From Streptomyces sp. ISL-43 (GTDB taxonomy: Bacteria > Actinomycetota > Actinomycetes > Streptomycetales > Streptomycetaceae), in the NCBI RefSeq assembly GCF_018614195.1, contig NZ_JAGGOT010000023.1, positions 1-64,000 on the forward strand: a stretch of 64,000 nucleotides of DNA, given 5' to 3'. Shown in pieces: positions 7,385 through 16,775 of this stretch. A model generated the notes under the pieces. It was not told where the DNA came from. It worked only from the letters and a program-made list of their open reading frames with translations, and ran no database searches. A program made the position numbers and the translations under genes. Position 1 is the first letter of the stretch, and each line of letters begins with the position of its first letter.

Positions 7385-8436
7385 ATGAACACCTTCACAC
7401 CCACCTTGGACGGCGCACTCGTGCGGCAGCTGCGCGAGGCCGTGCACGGCGAGATCCTCCAGCCCGGCGACCCCGGCTACGACGAGGCGCGCAAGGTCTA
7501 CAACGCGATGCACGACATGTCGTCACGGCCGACGGAACCTTCCTGACCTGTACGGAGGAGCGGAATGCGGACCTCTTCTGGGCGCTGCGCGGCGGAGGCG
7601 GCAACTTCGGAGTCGTCACCTCCTTCTCCTACCGGCTGCACCCCGTGGCCGACATCCTGGGCGGGCCCACGTTCTACCCGCTCGACGGCGATGTCCTGCG
7701 CCGCTACCGGGACCTGGTCGCCGAGTCCGGGGAACGGCTCGGCCTGCTGGGCTACGTGGGGCTGGGTCCGCCGGTCCCGTTCCTGCCGGAACGCTGGCAC
7801 GGACGGCCCCTGTTCGGCGTGGTCGCCTGCTGGACCGGCCCCGAGGCGGAGGACGACGCGGTGCGCGCCCGCCTCGACCGCCTCGGCCCGGTCATCGGCC
7901 GGCACATGGGGCGCATGCCGTACCCCGTGATCAACACCCTCTTCGACGAACTGCTGCCGGCGGGCCTCTTCCACTACTGGAAAGGCACGTTCAGCAAGGG
8001 ACTGTCGGACGGGGCCGTCGACGCGTACGTCGAGTACGGTGCCGCGACCCCCTCCATCCAGAGCGCGACCGTGATCTTCCCGATCGACGGCGCCTGCCAC
8101 CGGGTGGCACCGGAGGCGACCGCGTTCGCCTACCGTGACGCCGATTTCGCGACCGCCCTCAGTCCGACCCTCACCACGCGTGCCGAGTGCGAGGCGAACA
8201 AGGACTGGGTGCGCAGGTTCGTCGCGGCGCTGGAGCCCCATTGCCTGGCGGGCGGCTACGTCAACTTCATGGACCACGACGACCAGGGCCAGGACCGGGT
8301 CCGGGCCAACTACCGGCAGAACTACGACCGTCTGGCGGCGGTCAAGCGGCGCTACGACCCGGGCAACCTGTTCCGCCTCAACCACAACATCCCCCCGACC
8401 CCGACCCCGACGGTCAGTGGTGATCAGGTCTCGTAG
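7385..8436 (+). pseudogene. FAD-linked oxidase, internally deleted and frameshifted
   Basis: This is the remains of a BBE-type FAD-linked oxidoreductase (berberine-bridge-enzyme-like family, normally about 450-460 residues). The N-terminal 40 residues from ATG 7385 (FTPTLDGALVRQLREAVHGE through DEARKVYNAM) run out of frame after about 7516. The C-terminal part resumes in the +1 frame with VVTADGTFLTCTEERNADLF and the conserved WALRGGGGNFGVVTSF, and ends with the BBE motif RYDPGNLFRLNHNIPP. Roughly 100 residues are missing at the junction, namely most of the PCMH FAD-binding domain including the histidine normally attached to FAD. No functional enzyme is expected. Confidence 0.85.
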
Positions 8437-8472
8437 ATGCGTGGAGCGGTGCCGGCGCCTCCAGGGATCGCG

Positions 8473-8498
8473 GGTCGGGGGGCGGTTGTACCCCGACC
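8473..8498. terminator. Bidirectional hairpin between convergent genes
   Basis: GGTCGGGG and CCCCGACC form a perfect 8-bp stem with a 10-nt loop between the oxidase remnant (+) and the permease gene (-). Confidence 0.5.
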
Positions 8499-8511
8499 AT
8501 GGATTTCCGTG

Positions 8512-10374
8512 TCAGGGCGTCGGCGCCGTGGTGGGGCGGCGGAGGGTGTGGGCTGCCGGGAGGAGGGTGCAGAGGGTGGCCAGGGTGGTGCAGACGGCGG
8601 CCACCGCCGCCATCGGGAGCCAGGGGACCACGATCGGCGAGTCGACTCCGAGGACGGCCAGGGCGGCGCGCATGCCGGCCAGGTTGAGCGCCGTGACGGC
8701 CGTGCCGAGGAGGGCGCCGACCACGGCCGTCAGGAGGGACTCGGCGGTCGTCACGGCGAGCACCTGGGAGCGGGTGGCGCCGGCCAGGCGGAGCAGGCGC
8801 AGTTCGCCGGCCCGGTCGGAGGTCGCCATCAGCAGGGTGTTGGCCAGTGCGATCGCCGTGTAGACCAGCGCGATGCCGAGGACCAGGACGAAGCCGAGGA
8901 CGGTGAAGCGGTTGGTGCGGGGGTGCGTCGCCGTCACCCAGTCGGCCTTCGTGCGCACCGCGGAGTCCCAGCGGGCCGCCGCCTCGCGGACCGAGGCGGC
9001 CGCGGCCGCCGGGCCCGCCGATGCCTTGACCTCGATGCGGGAGACCTGCGCGCCCGGGGCGTTGCGCGGGGTGACGTAGGCGCCGTTGTTGCCCGTGCCG
9101 GTCCGCATCACGGCCACGATGCGCAGATGCGTGGCCGTGCCGTCCGCCAGCCACAGGGGGACGGAGTCCCCGACCGTGTGCTGCCACCACTCCTCGGTCA
9201 CCACGATGCCGCCGTCGTCCAGGTCCGCGACCGACCCGGCCACCACCGGCAGCCGGGAGACCTCCGCCAGCGCCGCCGGATCGACCGCCGAAGCCTCCGT
9301 CGGGACCTTCACGTAGCCCTCCTCCAGCACCGTCAGCTCGGTGTCGGCCACGGACAGGGCGGCCGCGCCGGGGATGTCCGGGTGCTGCGGCAGCCGCCCG
9401 CCGGTCAGCACCCAGTCCGCGCCCGTCCGGGTCCGGGTCTCCACCGTCTTCGCCTCGCCCAGGGTCAGGGCCGAGCCCATCAGCGACCCGGTCAGCGCGA
9501 CCATCACCAGCACCGGCGACGCCACCGCCGCCGTCCGGCGGATCCCGGCCGAGGCGTTCGCCCGCACCAGCCGGCCCGCGTAGGAGGTCAGCCGGACCGG
9601 GAGCCACATCAGCAGCCGTATGACGGGCCGTACGAGCACGGGCGCCAGCAGACCGCACGCGGAGATCAGCAGCATCGGCTGCCAGGTGTACGTCTTGCGC
9701 TTGAGCAGGCTGCCCGGGTCGGAGCCGAGGCGCCACCCGACGAAGGCGACCGCGAACAGCAGCAGCCCGGCCCCGGCCGCCCACCGGCCCGGGGTCATCG
9801 GCCGCTCGTCCGTCGCGGCCTCGCGCAGCGCCTCCAGCGGACCGACCCGGCCGGCCCGGCGGGAGGCGGCGTACGCCCCCGACAGCGCGACCAGCAGTCC
9901 GGTCCAGAACGCCGCGTGCAGCGGCCAGGTCTGGTCCCCGATCACGTACGAGGCGGGCGCCAGCCCCTTGGACACCGTCCACCGCGCCATCAGCGGCGCA
10001 CCCGCCCTGCCCAGTACGAGACCCAGCGCGGCCCCGGCCAGGCCGACGGCCGCCGCCTCCGCCATCACGAGGCGCCGAAGCTGCCCGGGCGTCGACCCCG
10101 CCAGCCGCAGCAGCCCCAGCTCGCGCCGCCGCTGTGCCACGGCGTACGAGAACGTCGACGCGACCACGAACACCGAGACGAACGAGCTGACCCCGCCCGC
10201 CGTGCCCAGCATCGAATTGACGCCCGCCACCTCGACGCCCGTCGGCAGCGACGCCGACGCCGCGAGCCCCAGCCCCATGACGGTCATCAGCGCGACCCCG
10301 AGGGACACCGCCACGAACGTTCCCACCTGTGTCACCCAGCGCCGCCGCAGCGACCTCAACGCGATTTTCAGCAT
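8512..10374 (-). CDS. FtsX-family ABC transporter permease
   Basis: This integral membrane protein of about 620 residues has two FtsX permease modules. After MLKIALRSLRRRW comes a first membrane segment (FVAVSLGVALMTVMGLGLA). The first FtsX unit (about 55-170) has the cytoplasmic motif RRRELGLLRLAGSTPGQLRRLV; the second (about 490-610) has RAGELRLLRLAGATRSQVLAVTTAES. Between them is an extracytoplasmic region of about 180 residues. Such permeases pair with a MacB/LolD-like ATPase to export peptides or lipids or to pull on cell-wall enzymes. No ATPase gene is adjacent on either side, which is unusual. ATG 10374 is preferred to a TTG 12 nt upstream. Confidence 0.88.
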   Translation of the reverse strand: MLKIALRSLRRRWVTQVGTFVAVSLGVALMTVMGLGLAASASLPTGVEVAGVNSMLGTAGGVSSFVSVFVVASTFSYAVAQRRRELGLLRLAGSTPGQLRRLVMAEAAAVGLAGAALGLVLGRAGAPLMARWTVSKGLAPASYVIGDQTWPLHAAFWTGLLVALSGAYAASRRAGRVGPLEALREAATDERPMTPGRWAAGAGLLLFAVAFVGWRLGSDPGSLLKRKTYTWQPMLLISACGLLAPVLVRPVIRLLMWLPVRLTSYAGRLVRANASAGIRRTAAVASPVLVMVALTGSLMGSALTLGEAKTVETRTRTGADWVLTGGRLPQHPDIPGAAALSVADTELTVLEEGYVKVPTEASAVDPAALAEVSRLPVVAGSVADLDDGGIVVTEEWWQHTVGDSVPLWLADGTATHLRIVAVMRTGTGNNGAYVTPRNAPGAQVSRIEVKASAGPAAAAASVREAAARWDSAVRTKADWVTATHPRTNRFTVLGFVLVLGIALVYTAIALANTLLMATSDRAGELRLLRLAGATRSQVLAVTTAESLLTAVVGALLGTAVTALNLAGMRAALAVLGVDSPIVVPWLPMAAVAAVCTTLATLCTLLPAAHTLRRPTTAPTP

Positions 10375-10483
10375 GGCCCCAGCCAACCGCCGCCCCCGCG
10401 CCCGGTCAGCGGGGCAGGGGCGAGTCCCGAAGGTAGGGCCAGCACTACCGCGCGGCGCCCGGCCCGCCGCCTACCGTGGCCGC

Positions 10484-11776
10484 ATGCCGCCATGCCTCCT
10501 CGTCCCCGACCCGGGCCGGTACCTGCGCTCCGCCCGACCCTGGCGCGCCGCCGCCTACCTGCTCGGCGGCGGCCTCAGCGGCGCCCTCACGTTCACCGTG
10601 CTGCTGCTGCTCGCCGTCTTCGGGACGGTCCTGTCCGTCGTCCTCGTCGGGCTGCCGCTGCTGGCCGGGCTCGCACTGGCCGGAGTGCCCTTCGCGGCCC
10701 TGGAGCGCCGCCGGCTGCGGCTGGTCGATCCCGTGCCCGTACCCGACCCGCACCGCGATCCGGACCGTACGGGGCTCACGGCGTGGGCGCGCACCCGCTT
10801 CCGCGAGCCGGCGACCTGGCGGGAACTGGGCTACGCGCTGCTCGCCGCCACGGTCCTTTGGCCGTTGGAGCTGCTCGCCGTCGGCGGCGCCCTCTTCGTG
10901 CCCGCGAACCTCATCGCCACCCCCGTCCTGCTCGCCCTCGACGGGGAACAGGTCAACCCCCTCGCCTTCCACGGCATCACCAGCTACGCGGTGGCCCTGC
11001 TCTGCGCCGCCGCCGGACTGCTGCTGCTCCCCCTCCTCCTCTACGGGCTCGGCGTGCTGGCGAGCGCCCGCGCCGCCCTGGCCCGGCTGATGCTCAGCCC
11101 CGGCCGGTCCGATCTCGCCGTCAAGGTCACCGAGCTGACCAGCTCCCGGGCCCGGCTGGCGGCCGCCTTCGACGCCGAGCGCCGGCGCATCGAGCGGGAC
11201 CTGCACGACGGCGCCCAGCAGCGGCTCGTCGCGCTCTCCATGACCCTCGGCCTGGCCCGCCTCGACGTGCCGCCCGGCAGCCCGCTCGCCGGACAGCTCG
11301 CCGCCGCGCACGCCGAGGCCGGGCAGGTGCTGACCTCGCTGCGCGAGCTCATCCACGGCATCCACCCGCAGGTCCTCACCGACCGGGGGCTGCCCGACGC
11401 CGTCGCCGACGTCGCCGACCGCTCACCGGTCCCCGTCGACACCGACTTCGACCTCCCCGGCCGGCTGCCCGAACAGGCCGAGGCCGCCGGGTACTTCTTC
11501 GTCAGCGAGGCCCTCGCCAACGCGGCCCGGCACAGCGGGGCGAAGCGGATCACCGTCACCGGCCGCCACGACGGGACGCGCCTCACCGTGGAGGTCGCGG
11601 ACGACGGCCGCGGCGGCGCGGACGCGGCGCGGGGGAGCGGACTGACCGGACTGGCCGACCGGGTGTCGGTCGTGGACGGCAGACTGACCCTGACCAGTCC
11701 TCCCGGAGGCCCGACCCTGCTGCGTGTGGAGATCCCTTGCATCCCGAGCGTTCCGGTGGAACCGAAGCTCCCGTAG
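10484..11776 (+). CDS. Sensor histidine kinase (HisKA_3/NarL-partner type)
   Basis: This kinase of about 430 residues has an N-terminal membrane domain with four or more hydrophobic segments (YLLGGGLSGALTFTVLLLLA, then a second pair near 105-200). A HisKA_3 dimerisation motif ERRRIERDLHDGAQQRLVAL carries the phosphorylatable His in RDLHDG. The HATPase domain has N-box SEALANAARHSGAKR and G-box EVADDGRGGAD with GSGLTGLADRV. It is translationally coupled to the response regulator, overlapping by 40 nt. ATG 10484 opens after a 97-nt region shared with the divergent FtsX permease, suggesting the system senses envelope stress and controls that permease (inference). Confidence 0.92.
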   Translation: MPPCLLVPDPGRYLRSARPWRAAAYLLGGGLSGALTFTVLLLLAVFGTVLSVVLVGLPLLAGLALAGVPFAALERRRLRLVDPVPVPDPHRDPDRTGLTAWARTRFREPATWRELGYALLAATVLWPLELLAVGGALFVPANLIATPVLLALDGEQVNPLAFHGITSYAVALLCAAAGLLLLPLLLYGLGVLASARAALARLMLSPGRSDLAVKVTELTSSRARLAAAFDAERRRIERDLHDGAQQRLVALSMTLGLARLDVPPGSPLAGQLAAAHAEAGQVLTSLRELIHGIHPQVLTDRGLPDAVADVADRSPVPVDTDFDLPGRLPEQAEAAGYFFVSEALANAARHSGAKRITVTGRHDGTRLTVEVADDGRGGADAARGSGLTGLADRVSVVDGRLTLTSPPGGPTLLRVEIPCIPSVPVEPKLP

Positions 11777-12444
11777 CGGCCGGCGGCCCCGGCCGTACGT
11801 CGCTGCGCGTCGTCCTCGCCGAGGACTCCGTCCTGCTCCGCGAGGGCCTCGTCGGCCTGCTCACCCGCTTCGGGCACCGCACGGTGGCCGCCGTCGGCGA
11901 CGCGGACGAGCTGGAGGCGGCCGTCGCCGAGCACCGGCCGGACATCGTCGTCACCGACGTGCGGATGCCCCCGGACCACACCGACGAGGGGCTGCGCGCG
12001 GCCGTGCGGCTGCGCGGGATCCGGCCGGACCTGCCCGTCCTCGTCCTCTCCCAGTACGTGCAGCGCTCGTACGCCGCCGAGCTGCTCGACTCCGGCGACG
12101 GGACGGCCGTCGGGTACCTGCTCAAGGACAGGGTCGGGCAGGTCGAGGAGTTCCTCGAAGCGGTCGCCCGGGTGGCGGCCGGCGGGACGGTGGTCGACCC
12201 CGAGGTCGTACGCCGGCTCATCAGCCGCCGGCGCGATCCGCTGGAGCGGCTGACGGCCCGGGAGGGGGAGGTCCTCGCGCTGATCGCCGAGGGCCACTCC
12301 AACGCCGAGGTGTCGCGCCGGCTCACCGTCTCCGAGGCGGCGGTCGGCAAGCACATCGGGAACATCTTCATGAAGCTCGACCTGCCCCCGGCGCAGGAGT
12401 CCCACCGCCGGGTCCTCGCGGTCCTGGCCTATCTGCGGGGCTGA
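11737..12444 (+). CDS. NarL/FixJ-family response regulator
   Basis: The receiver domain (about residues 24-145) shows the acidic pair in VVLAEDSVLLREGL, the phospho-acceptor D in DIVVTDVRMPPDHTDEGL, the Thr/Ser switch at VLVLSQYV and the Lys in GYLLKDRV. The C-terminal GerE helix-turn-helix has RLTAREGEVLALIAEGHSNAEV and LTVSEAAVGKHIGNIFMKL. No ATG or GTG start fits before the receiver domain; a TTG at 11737 with GGAG 5 nt upstream, inside the kinase gene, is the best candidate, giving about 235 residues. The partner kinase is immediately upstream. Confidence 0.9.
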   Translation: MHPERSGGTEAPVAAGGPGRTSLRVVLAEDSVLLREGLVGLLTRFGHRTVAAVGDADELEAAVAEHRPDIVVTDVRMPPDHTDEGLRAAVRLRGIRPDLPVLVLSQYVQRSYAAELLDSGDGTAVGYLLKDRVGQVEEFLEAVARVAAGGTVVDPEVVRRLISRRRDPLERLTAREGEVLALIAEGHSNAEVSRRLTVSEAAVGKHIGNIFMKLDLPPAQESHRRVLAVLAYLRG

Positions 12445-12481
12445 CCGACGGCCGGGCCCGCCGCGCCGGGCCGGACGCGGC

Positions 12482-13519
12482 TCAGAGGCCGCGGACCGAG
12501 GCGACCGTGAACTCGGTCGGGGCGCCGGTGGAGGGCATGGGCCCGCCGTCCTTGTCGAACTGGGAGCGGACCACCAGGGTGCGGCCCGGCACCTGGACCA
12601 GGGTGGTCGGGATCTGGAGCGAGACGTCGGTGACCGTGCGGACCAGGCGGGCCCGGGTGCCGTCCGCCGAGACCTGCCAGCGGCTCAGGGTGTTGCGCGT
12701 GTTCTGGGCCGCGCGCAGGACGCCGCCGGGGGCCAGGTCGAGGCCGTCGGCGGTCTTCAGGTCGCCGCCGGTCAGGATGGTGCGGGAGACCTCGCCCGAG
12801 CGGAGGTCGATGCGGAACAGATCGCCCGCCGTCATGTCGACGGTGAGCAGGAAGCGGCCGGCCGGGTCCGCGGCGATGCCGTTGAGGTTGAAGCTGCCCG
12901 CCGGCGACGGGGTGAGCCGCCCGCTCAGGTCGTACGCGGGCAGCAGCGGGCCGGAGCCGGCGGCGAGCTGGGCCGGGGTCACCCGGTAGACCACCGCGCG
13001 GACGCTGTCGGTGAGGTACGCGGTGCCGTCCGGGGTGACGGCGAGGTCGTTGAGGAAGCGCGGGTCGCTGCCGGGGATCTCGAAGTGGGCCAGGCGGGCC
13101 CCCGAGCGGGTGTCGTACACCGAGACGCCCGAGGTGGAATCGGTCACCCAGAGCCTGCCCCGCGCGTCGACCCGCAGCCCGTTCGCGGTGTGGCGGCCGT
13201 CGGTGCCCGCGGGCAGGAAGACCTCCGCCGCGCGCCCGCCGGAGCGGGCCCGGTAGATGGTGCCGTCCGTGTACGAGCCGACGTAGACCGTGCCGGTGCG
13301 GGGGTCGGCGGCTATGCCTTCCGGGAAGACCTTCGCGCCGGGGAGGGTGAACGCCGTGGAGATCCGCGCGTGCGAGCCGCGGCTGTCCGCTGCCTGACCG
13401 GGCGCGGCCCGGCCTGTCGAGCCCTGGCCCGCCGAGGCCTGGGCGGCTGCCGGGGCCGCGCCGAGGGCGAGGGTGGTGGTGAGGGTGAGCAGGGCGGAGG
13501 GCAGGAGCTTCTTCATCAT
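12482..13519 (-). CDS. Secreted SMP-30/gluconolactonase-like beta-propeller protein
   Basis: This 345-residue exported protein has a Sec signal peptide at its N terminus: MMKKLLPSALLTLTTTLALG with cleavage likely after APAAAQA. The mature part is a six-bladed SMP-30/LRE-like propeller with blade motifs FPEGIAADPRTGTVYVGSY, NGLRVDARGRLWVTDS, LNDLAVTPDGTAYLTDS and LNGIAADPAGRFLLTVD. Family members are lactonases or ligand-binding propellers; the metal ligands cannot be assigned confidently. It is divergent from the MarR gene over a 77-nt intergenic region with a candidate operator, so MarR probably controls it. Confidence 0.85.
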   Translation of the reverse strand: MMKKLLPSALLTLTTTLALGAAPAAAQASAGQGSTGRAAPGQAADSRGSHARISTAFTLPGAKVFPEGIAADPRTGTVYVGSYTDGTIYRARSGGRAAEVFLPAGTDGRHTANGLRVDARGRLWVTDSTSGVSVYDTRSGARLAHFEIPGSDPRFLNDLAVTPDGTAYLTDSVRAVVYRVTPAQLAAGSGPLLPAYDLSGRLTPSPAGSFNLNGIAADPAGRFLLTVDMTAGDLFRIDLRSGEVSRTILTGGDLKTADGLDLAPGGVLRAAQNTRNTLSRWQVSADGTRARLVRTVTDVSLQIPTTLVQVPGRTLVVRSQFDKDGGPMPSTGAPTEFTVASVRGL

Positions 13520-13557
13520 CGGATGTCCTCTTCGGTGTAGGTGTACACGAAGATAAG

Positions 13558-13569
13558 TTAGGGCTCTAA
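13558..13569. promoter_or_regulatory. Candidate MarR operator
   Basis: TTAGGGCTCTAA is a near-perfect palindrome (one mismatched pair), lying in the 77-nt gap between the divergent SMP-30-like gene and the MarR gene. Its position suggests control of both promoters. Confidence 0.4.
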
Positions 13570-13596
13570 TGCCCGCAAGGGCTTTATGATGCGGGA

Positions 13597-14034
13597 ATGA
13601 CCTCCATGCCCGCCGAGGAGCGCATCGGCTCCCACATCAAGCGCGCCGAGCAGGCGCTCCTCGGGGCCAAGAACACGGCGGTGAAGCCGGCCGCAGTAAC
13701 GGTTCCGCAGTACGCCGCGCTGCTCTGGCTCTCCGAGAAGCCCGGGATCTCCGCCGCCGCGCTCGCGCGCCTGTGCGGGGTGACGCCGCCGACGATGAAC
13801 ACCGTGCTGAAGAACCTCCAGGAGCGCGGGCTCATCGAGCGGACCCCGCACGAACTGCACCGCAACGTCCTGGAGACCCGGCTCACCGGCGAGGGGCGCT
13901 CCGTGATGGAGGTGGCCGACGCGGGGGCGGTCGCGGTGGAGCGGGCGCTCGCCGCCGAGTTCACCGGGGAGGAGCGGGAGTTGCTGATCCGGCTGCTCGG
14001 GCGGTGTGCGCGGGCACTCGACGGCCTGAGGTGA
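13597..14034 (+). CDS. MarR-family transcriptional regulator
   Basis: This 145-residue winged-helix regulator has dimerisation helices at both ends and a central DNA-binding unit. Seen are VPQYAALLWLSEKPGISAAA, LARLCGVTPPTMNTVLKNLQ (the recognition helix), the wing ERTPHELHRNVLETRLTGEG and the C-terminal FTGEERELLIRLLGRCARAL. The ATG is at 13597. It is divergent from the secreted propeller protein, which is its likely target together with itself. The inducing ligand is unknown. Confidence 0.92.
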   Translation: MTSMPAEERIGSHIKRAEQALLGAKNTAVKPAAVTVPQYAALLWLSEKPGISAAALARLCGVTPPTMNTVLKNLQERGLIERTPHELHRNVLETRLTGEGRSVMEVADAGAVAVERALAAEFTGEERELLIRLLGRCARALDGLR

Positions 14035-14185
14035 TTCCAGTGGGCCCGGTTCCGGACGCCTGAGATTCAGGGCCGGTCTTTGCGCTGTTTTGGAACTGTT
14101 CGGGGGATTCACACATCAGGACTAGGGGGATCCCAGTTCGTTCTGTCCCACCGGGGGGCAGTCATGACCGTACGGAGCGAAGTTC

Positions 14186-15439
14186 GTGCACCAGAACCCG
14201 CAGCGCCCGCGGCCCGATGACGAGCCGTACCAGCAGGACCGGCAAGACCGGCAGGACCCGCAGGAGCAGCAGGACCCGCAGTACCCGCCCGCGCGGGAAC
14301 ACCGGCAGTCGCCGCAGGGCCCGTACGTCCCCCCGCACATATCCGAGCCCCCCGCCGGCCCCGGCCGCCGGCGCTCCCGCCGCACGGTGTGGATCGGCGC
14401 GGCCGTCGCCTTCGCGCTCCTCCTCGGCGGTGGCGGGTTCGCCGCCTGGAAGCTGGACTGGTTCTCCGGCAACGGCTCCACGGTGAGCTTCGGCAAGACC
14501 CCGCCGGCCGCCGGCACGGACACCGCGGAGAAGACCCCGGACGAGGCCCCGAAGAGCTCGCCCACGCCGACCGGAGACCCCGACGTACAGCTGGAGACCG
14601 GCCCGAAGGCCGAGTTCAAGCAGACCACCAAGCTGGACGACGGCACGATCATCGCCAAGACCCGCCTCGCGGGCGCCAAGTCCGGCTTCGAGGGCGACGT
14701 ATGGGTGTGGACGCCGAAGGAGTACGGCGACCCGAAGTACGCCAAGAGCGGCTTCCCGGTCCTCATCGCGCTCCCCGGCGGCAACGGCTACCCGTCCAAC
14801 TACTGGTCCGACCGCAGCCTCGGCCTCCAGAAGGCCATCAGCGAGGGCGTCCAGGCCGGTACGAGCCTGCCCTTCATCGTGATCATGCCGGTGCTGAACC
14901 CGGACGCGAAGTACTACTACGACGGCTCCGACATCCCCGGCCAGCCCAAGATGGGCACCTGGATCGCCGAGGACGTCCCGGACTTCACCCGCGCCAACTT
15001 CCGTACGTACAAGTCCCGTGACGGCTGGGCCTTCATGGGCTCCTCCTCCGGCGCCTTCGTCGGCATGAAGCAGGTCCTCCAGCACCCGGACAGGTTCAAG
15101 GCCGTGATCGCCAGCGGCGGCGAGATCGTTCCCGACTCCCCCTTCTGGAAGGGCCACCAGGCGGAGATGGATGCGAACAACCCCGAGAAGCTGGCCCAGA
15201 AGCTGATCGACTCGGGCGGCCCCGAGGTCTACATCAACTTCCAGATCGGGACGAAGGAGAGCGGCAAGCAGCGGATGACGCAGTTCCAGGAGAAGTACGC
15301 CAAGGGCCCGGTCAAGATGACCATCCGCGACATCCAGAACGGCGAGCACAACGGCTGGCACTACGTGCGCGGCATGAAGGAAGGCTCGCTGGAGTGGATC
15401 AGCAAGGTCCTGAAGGGGCCGAAGCCCGAAGTCGGCTGA
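14186..15439 (+). CDS. Membrane-anchored esterase-like alpha/beta hydrolase (copy 1)
   Basis: This 417-residue protein has a cytoplasmic Gln/Asp/Pro-rich N-terminal tail (residues 1-65), one membrane segment (VWIGAAVAFALLLGGGGFA, about 68-87), a disordered Thr/Pro-rich linker, then an extracytoplasmic esterase-D/mycolyltransferase-like domain from about 140. The nucleophile elbow is G-S-S-S-G with Ser287; a strand FPVLIALPGGNGYPSNYW forms the oxyanion side, and GEHNGWHYV near the C terminus supplies the candidate catalytic His. A GTG start is used at 14186. A tandem paralogue follows. Acyl-ester substrates are likely but unidentified. Confidence 0.85.
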   Translation: MHQNPQRPRPDDEPYQQDRQDRQDPQEQQDPQYPPAREHRQSPQGPYVPPHISEPPAGPGRRRSRRTVWIGAAVAFALLLGGGGFAAWKLDWFSGNGSTVSFGKTPPAAGTDTAEKTPDEAPKSSPTPTGDPDVQLETGPKAEFKQTTKLDDGTIIAKTRLAGAKSGFEGDVWVWTPKEYGDPKYAKSGFPVLIALPGGNGYPSNYWSDRSLGLQKAISEGVQAGTSLPFIVIMPVLNPDAKYYYDGSDIPGQPKMGTWIAEDVPDFTRANFRTYKSRDGWAFMGSSSGAFVGMKQVLQHPDRFKAVIASGGEIVPDSPFWKGHQAEMDANNPEKLAQKLIDSGGPEVYINFQIGTKESGKQRMTQFQEKYAKGPVKMTIRDIQNGEHNGWHYVRGMKEGSLEWISKVLKGPKPEVG

Positions 15440-15614
15440 CCGGCCCGCTCCGGCCGCTCCGGCGGGCTCCGCGCGTCACCCGGGTGGCCCTCGCCACGTC
15501 CGCCCGTCCCAGGCAACCCAGCCGGTCGTTCATACCTCTGTTAAGGATGTAAGGGCGACCGATCGGTCCAACCCGCGTTCGCGCGGGGGCGCCGGAGAAG
15601 AACGGGAACATTCC

Positions 15615-16775
15615 GTGCACCAAGACCAGCAGGGTGACGGCAGCGCCACGACCGGGGGCGGCAGTGCCAAGAGCGAGGGCGCCGGCGCCACCGACGGCGG
15701 CGGCCGCCGCCCCAGGCGCCGCCTGCGCCTGATCCTGATCGGTGGGGGGCTCGGCCTCACCCTCGCGGCCGGCGGCGGGGCCGCGTACCACTACGGCCTC
15801 TTCTCGGGCATAGGCGATCCCGTCTCCTTCGGGAAGTCCCGGACCGCGGCCTCCACCGCCTCCGACGTCAGACCAGGCGTGAGCATGCCGACCGGGCCGA
15901 AGTCCGAGTTCCTGCGCACCTCCCGGCTGCCGGACGGCACGCAGATCGCCCGGACCACCCTGACCGGCGCGAAGTCCGGCTTCACGGGTGACGTATGGGT
16001 GTGGGTGCCGAAGGAGTACGACGACCCGGCGTACGCCGAGAGCGCCTTCCCGGTCCTGATCTCGCTCCCCGGCGGCCGCGGCTACCCCACGAACTACTGG
16101 GGGACGGGCCCCGGGCTCGGCCTCCAGAAGGCCGTGAGCGACGGGGTGAAGGCAGGTACGAACCTGCCGTTCATCCTGATCATGCCGGTGCACAACGCCG
16201 ATACCAAGCACCACTTCGACGCCTCGGACATTCCCGGAGAGCCCAAGATGGGCACCTGGATGGTCGAAGACGTCCCGGATTTCGCGAAGGCCAATTTCCG
16301 GACCTTCACCTCCCGCGACGGCTGGGCCTTCATGGGCTCGTCGGCGGGTGGATTCGGCGCCTTCAAGCACGTCCTGAAGTACCCCGACCGCTTCAAGGCG
16401 GCCATCGCGAGCGGGGTCGACATCGTCCCCGATTCCCCGCTGTGGAAGGGGAACACGCAGGCCATGGACGAGAACAACCCCGAGAAGCTCGCCGAGAAGC
16501 TGATCAAGGCGGGTGGCCCGGACGTCTACGTCAACTTCCAGATCGGCACCAAGGAGAGCGGCCGGGAGAAGGCCGAGCAGTTCATGAAGAACTACGGCAA
16601 GGGTCCCGTGCACACCACGCTGCAGGTGATCCAGGATGGTGAGCACAACGGGAAGTCGTACGTACGCGGGATGCGGGAGGGCGCACTGGAGTGGATCAGC
16701 AAAGTGATGTCCGCACCGACGCCGAAGCAGCGGCCGGCCGGGGACGCAAGCGCGAGCGGGGCCGCCCCGCGATGA
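15615..16775 (+). CDS. Membrane-anchored esterase-like alpha/beta hydrolase (copy 2)
   Basis: This 386-residue tandem paralogue of the preceding gene has a shorter Gly/Ser/Thr-rich tail, the membrane segment LILIGGGLGLTLAAGGGAA (about 39-57), and the same hydrolase domain. Shared blocks include SGFTGDVWVWVPKEYDDP, FPVLISLPGGRGYPTNYW, the nucleophile elbow G-S-S-A-G with Ser243, and GEHNGKSYVRGM. A GTG start is used at 15615. Its stop overlaps the start of the trypsin-like protease gene by ATGA, so the two are co-translated. The N-terminal tails of the pair are unrelated in sequence while the catalytic domains are well conserved. Confidence 0.85.
   Translation: MHQDQQGDGSATTGGGSAKSEGAGATDGGGRRPRRRLRLILIGGGLGLTLAAGGGAAYHYGLFSGIGDPVSFGKSRTAASTASDVRPGVSMPTGPKSEFLRTSRLPDGTQIARTTLTGAKSGFTGDVWVWVPKEYDDPAYAESAFPVLISLPGGRGYPTNYWGTGPGLGLQKAVSDGVKAGTNLPFILIMPVHNADTKHHFDASDIPGEPKMGTWMVEDVPDFAKANFRTFTSRDGWAFMGSSAGGFGAFKHVLKYPDRFKAAIASGVDIVPDSPLWKGNTQAMDENNPEKLAEKLIKAGGPDVYVNFQIGTKESGREKAEQFMKNYGKGPVHTTLQVIQDGEHNGKSYVRGMREGALEWISKVMSAPTPKQRPAGDASASGAAPR

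Noticed and set aside
8437..12444. A 1,335-codon open frame on the plus strand
   Set aside because: Only its end (from 11737) is a gene, the response regulator. The rest is the shadow of the permease and kinase genes, with the His/Gln/Arg-rich composition of out-of-frame high-GC DNA.
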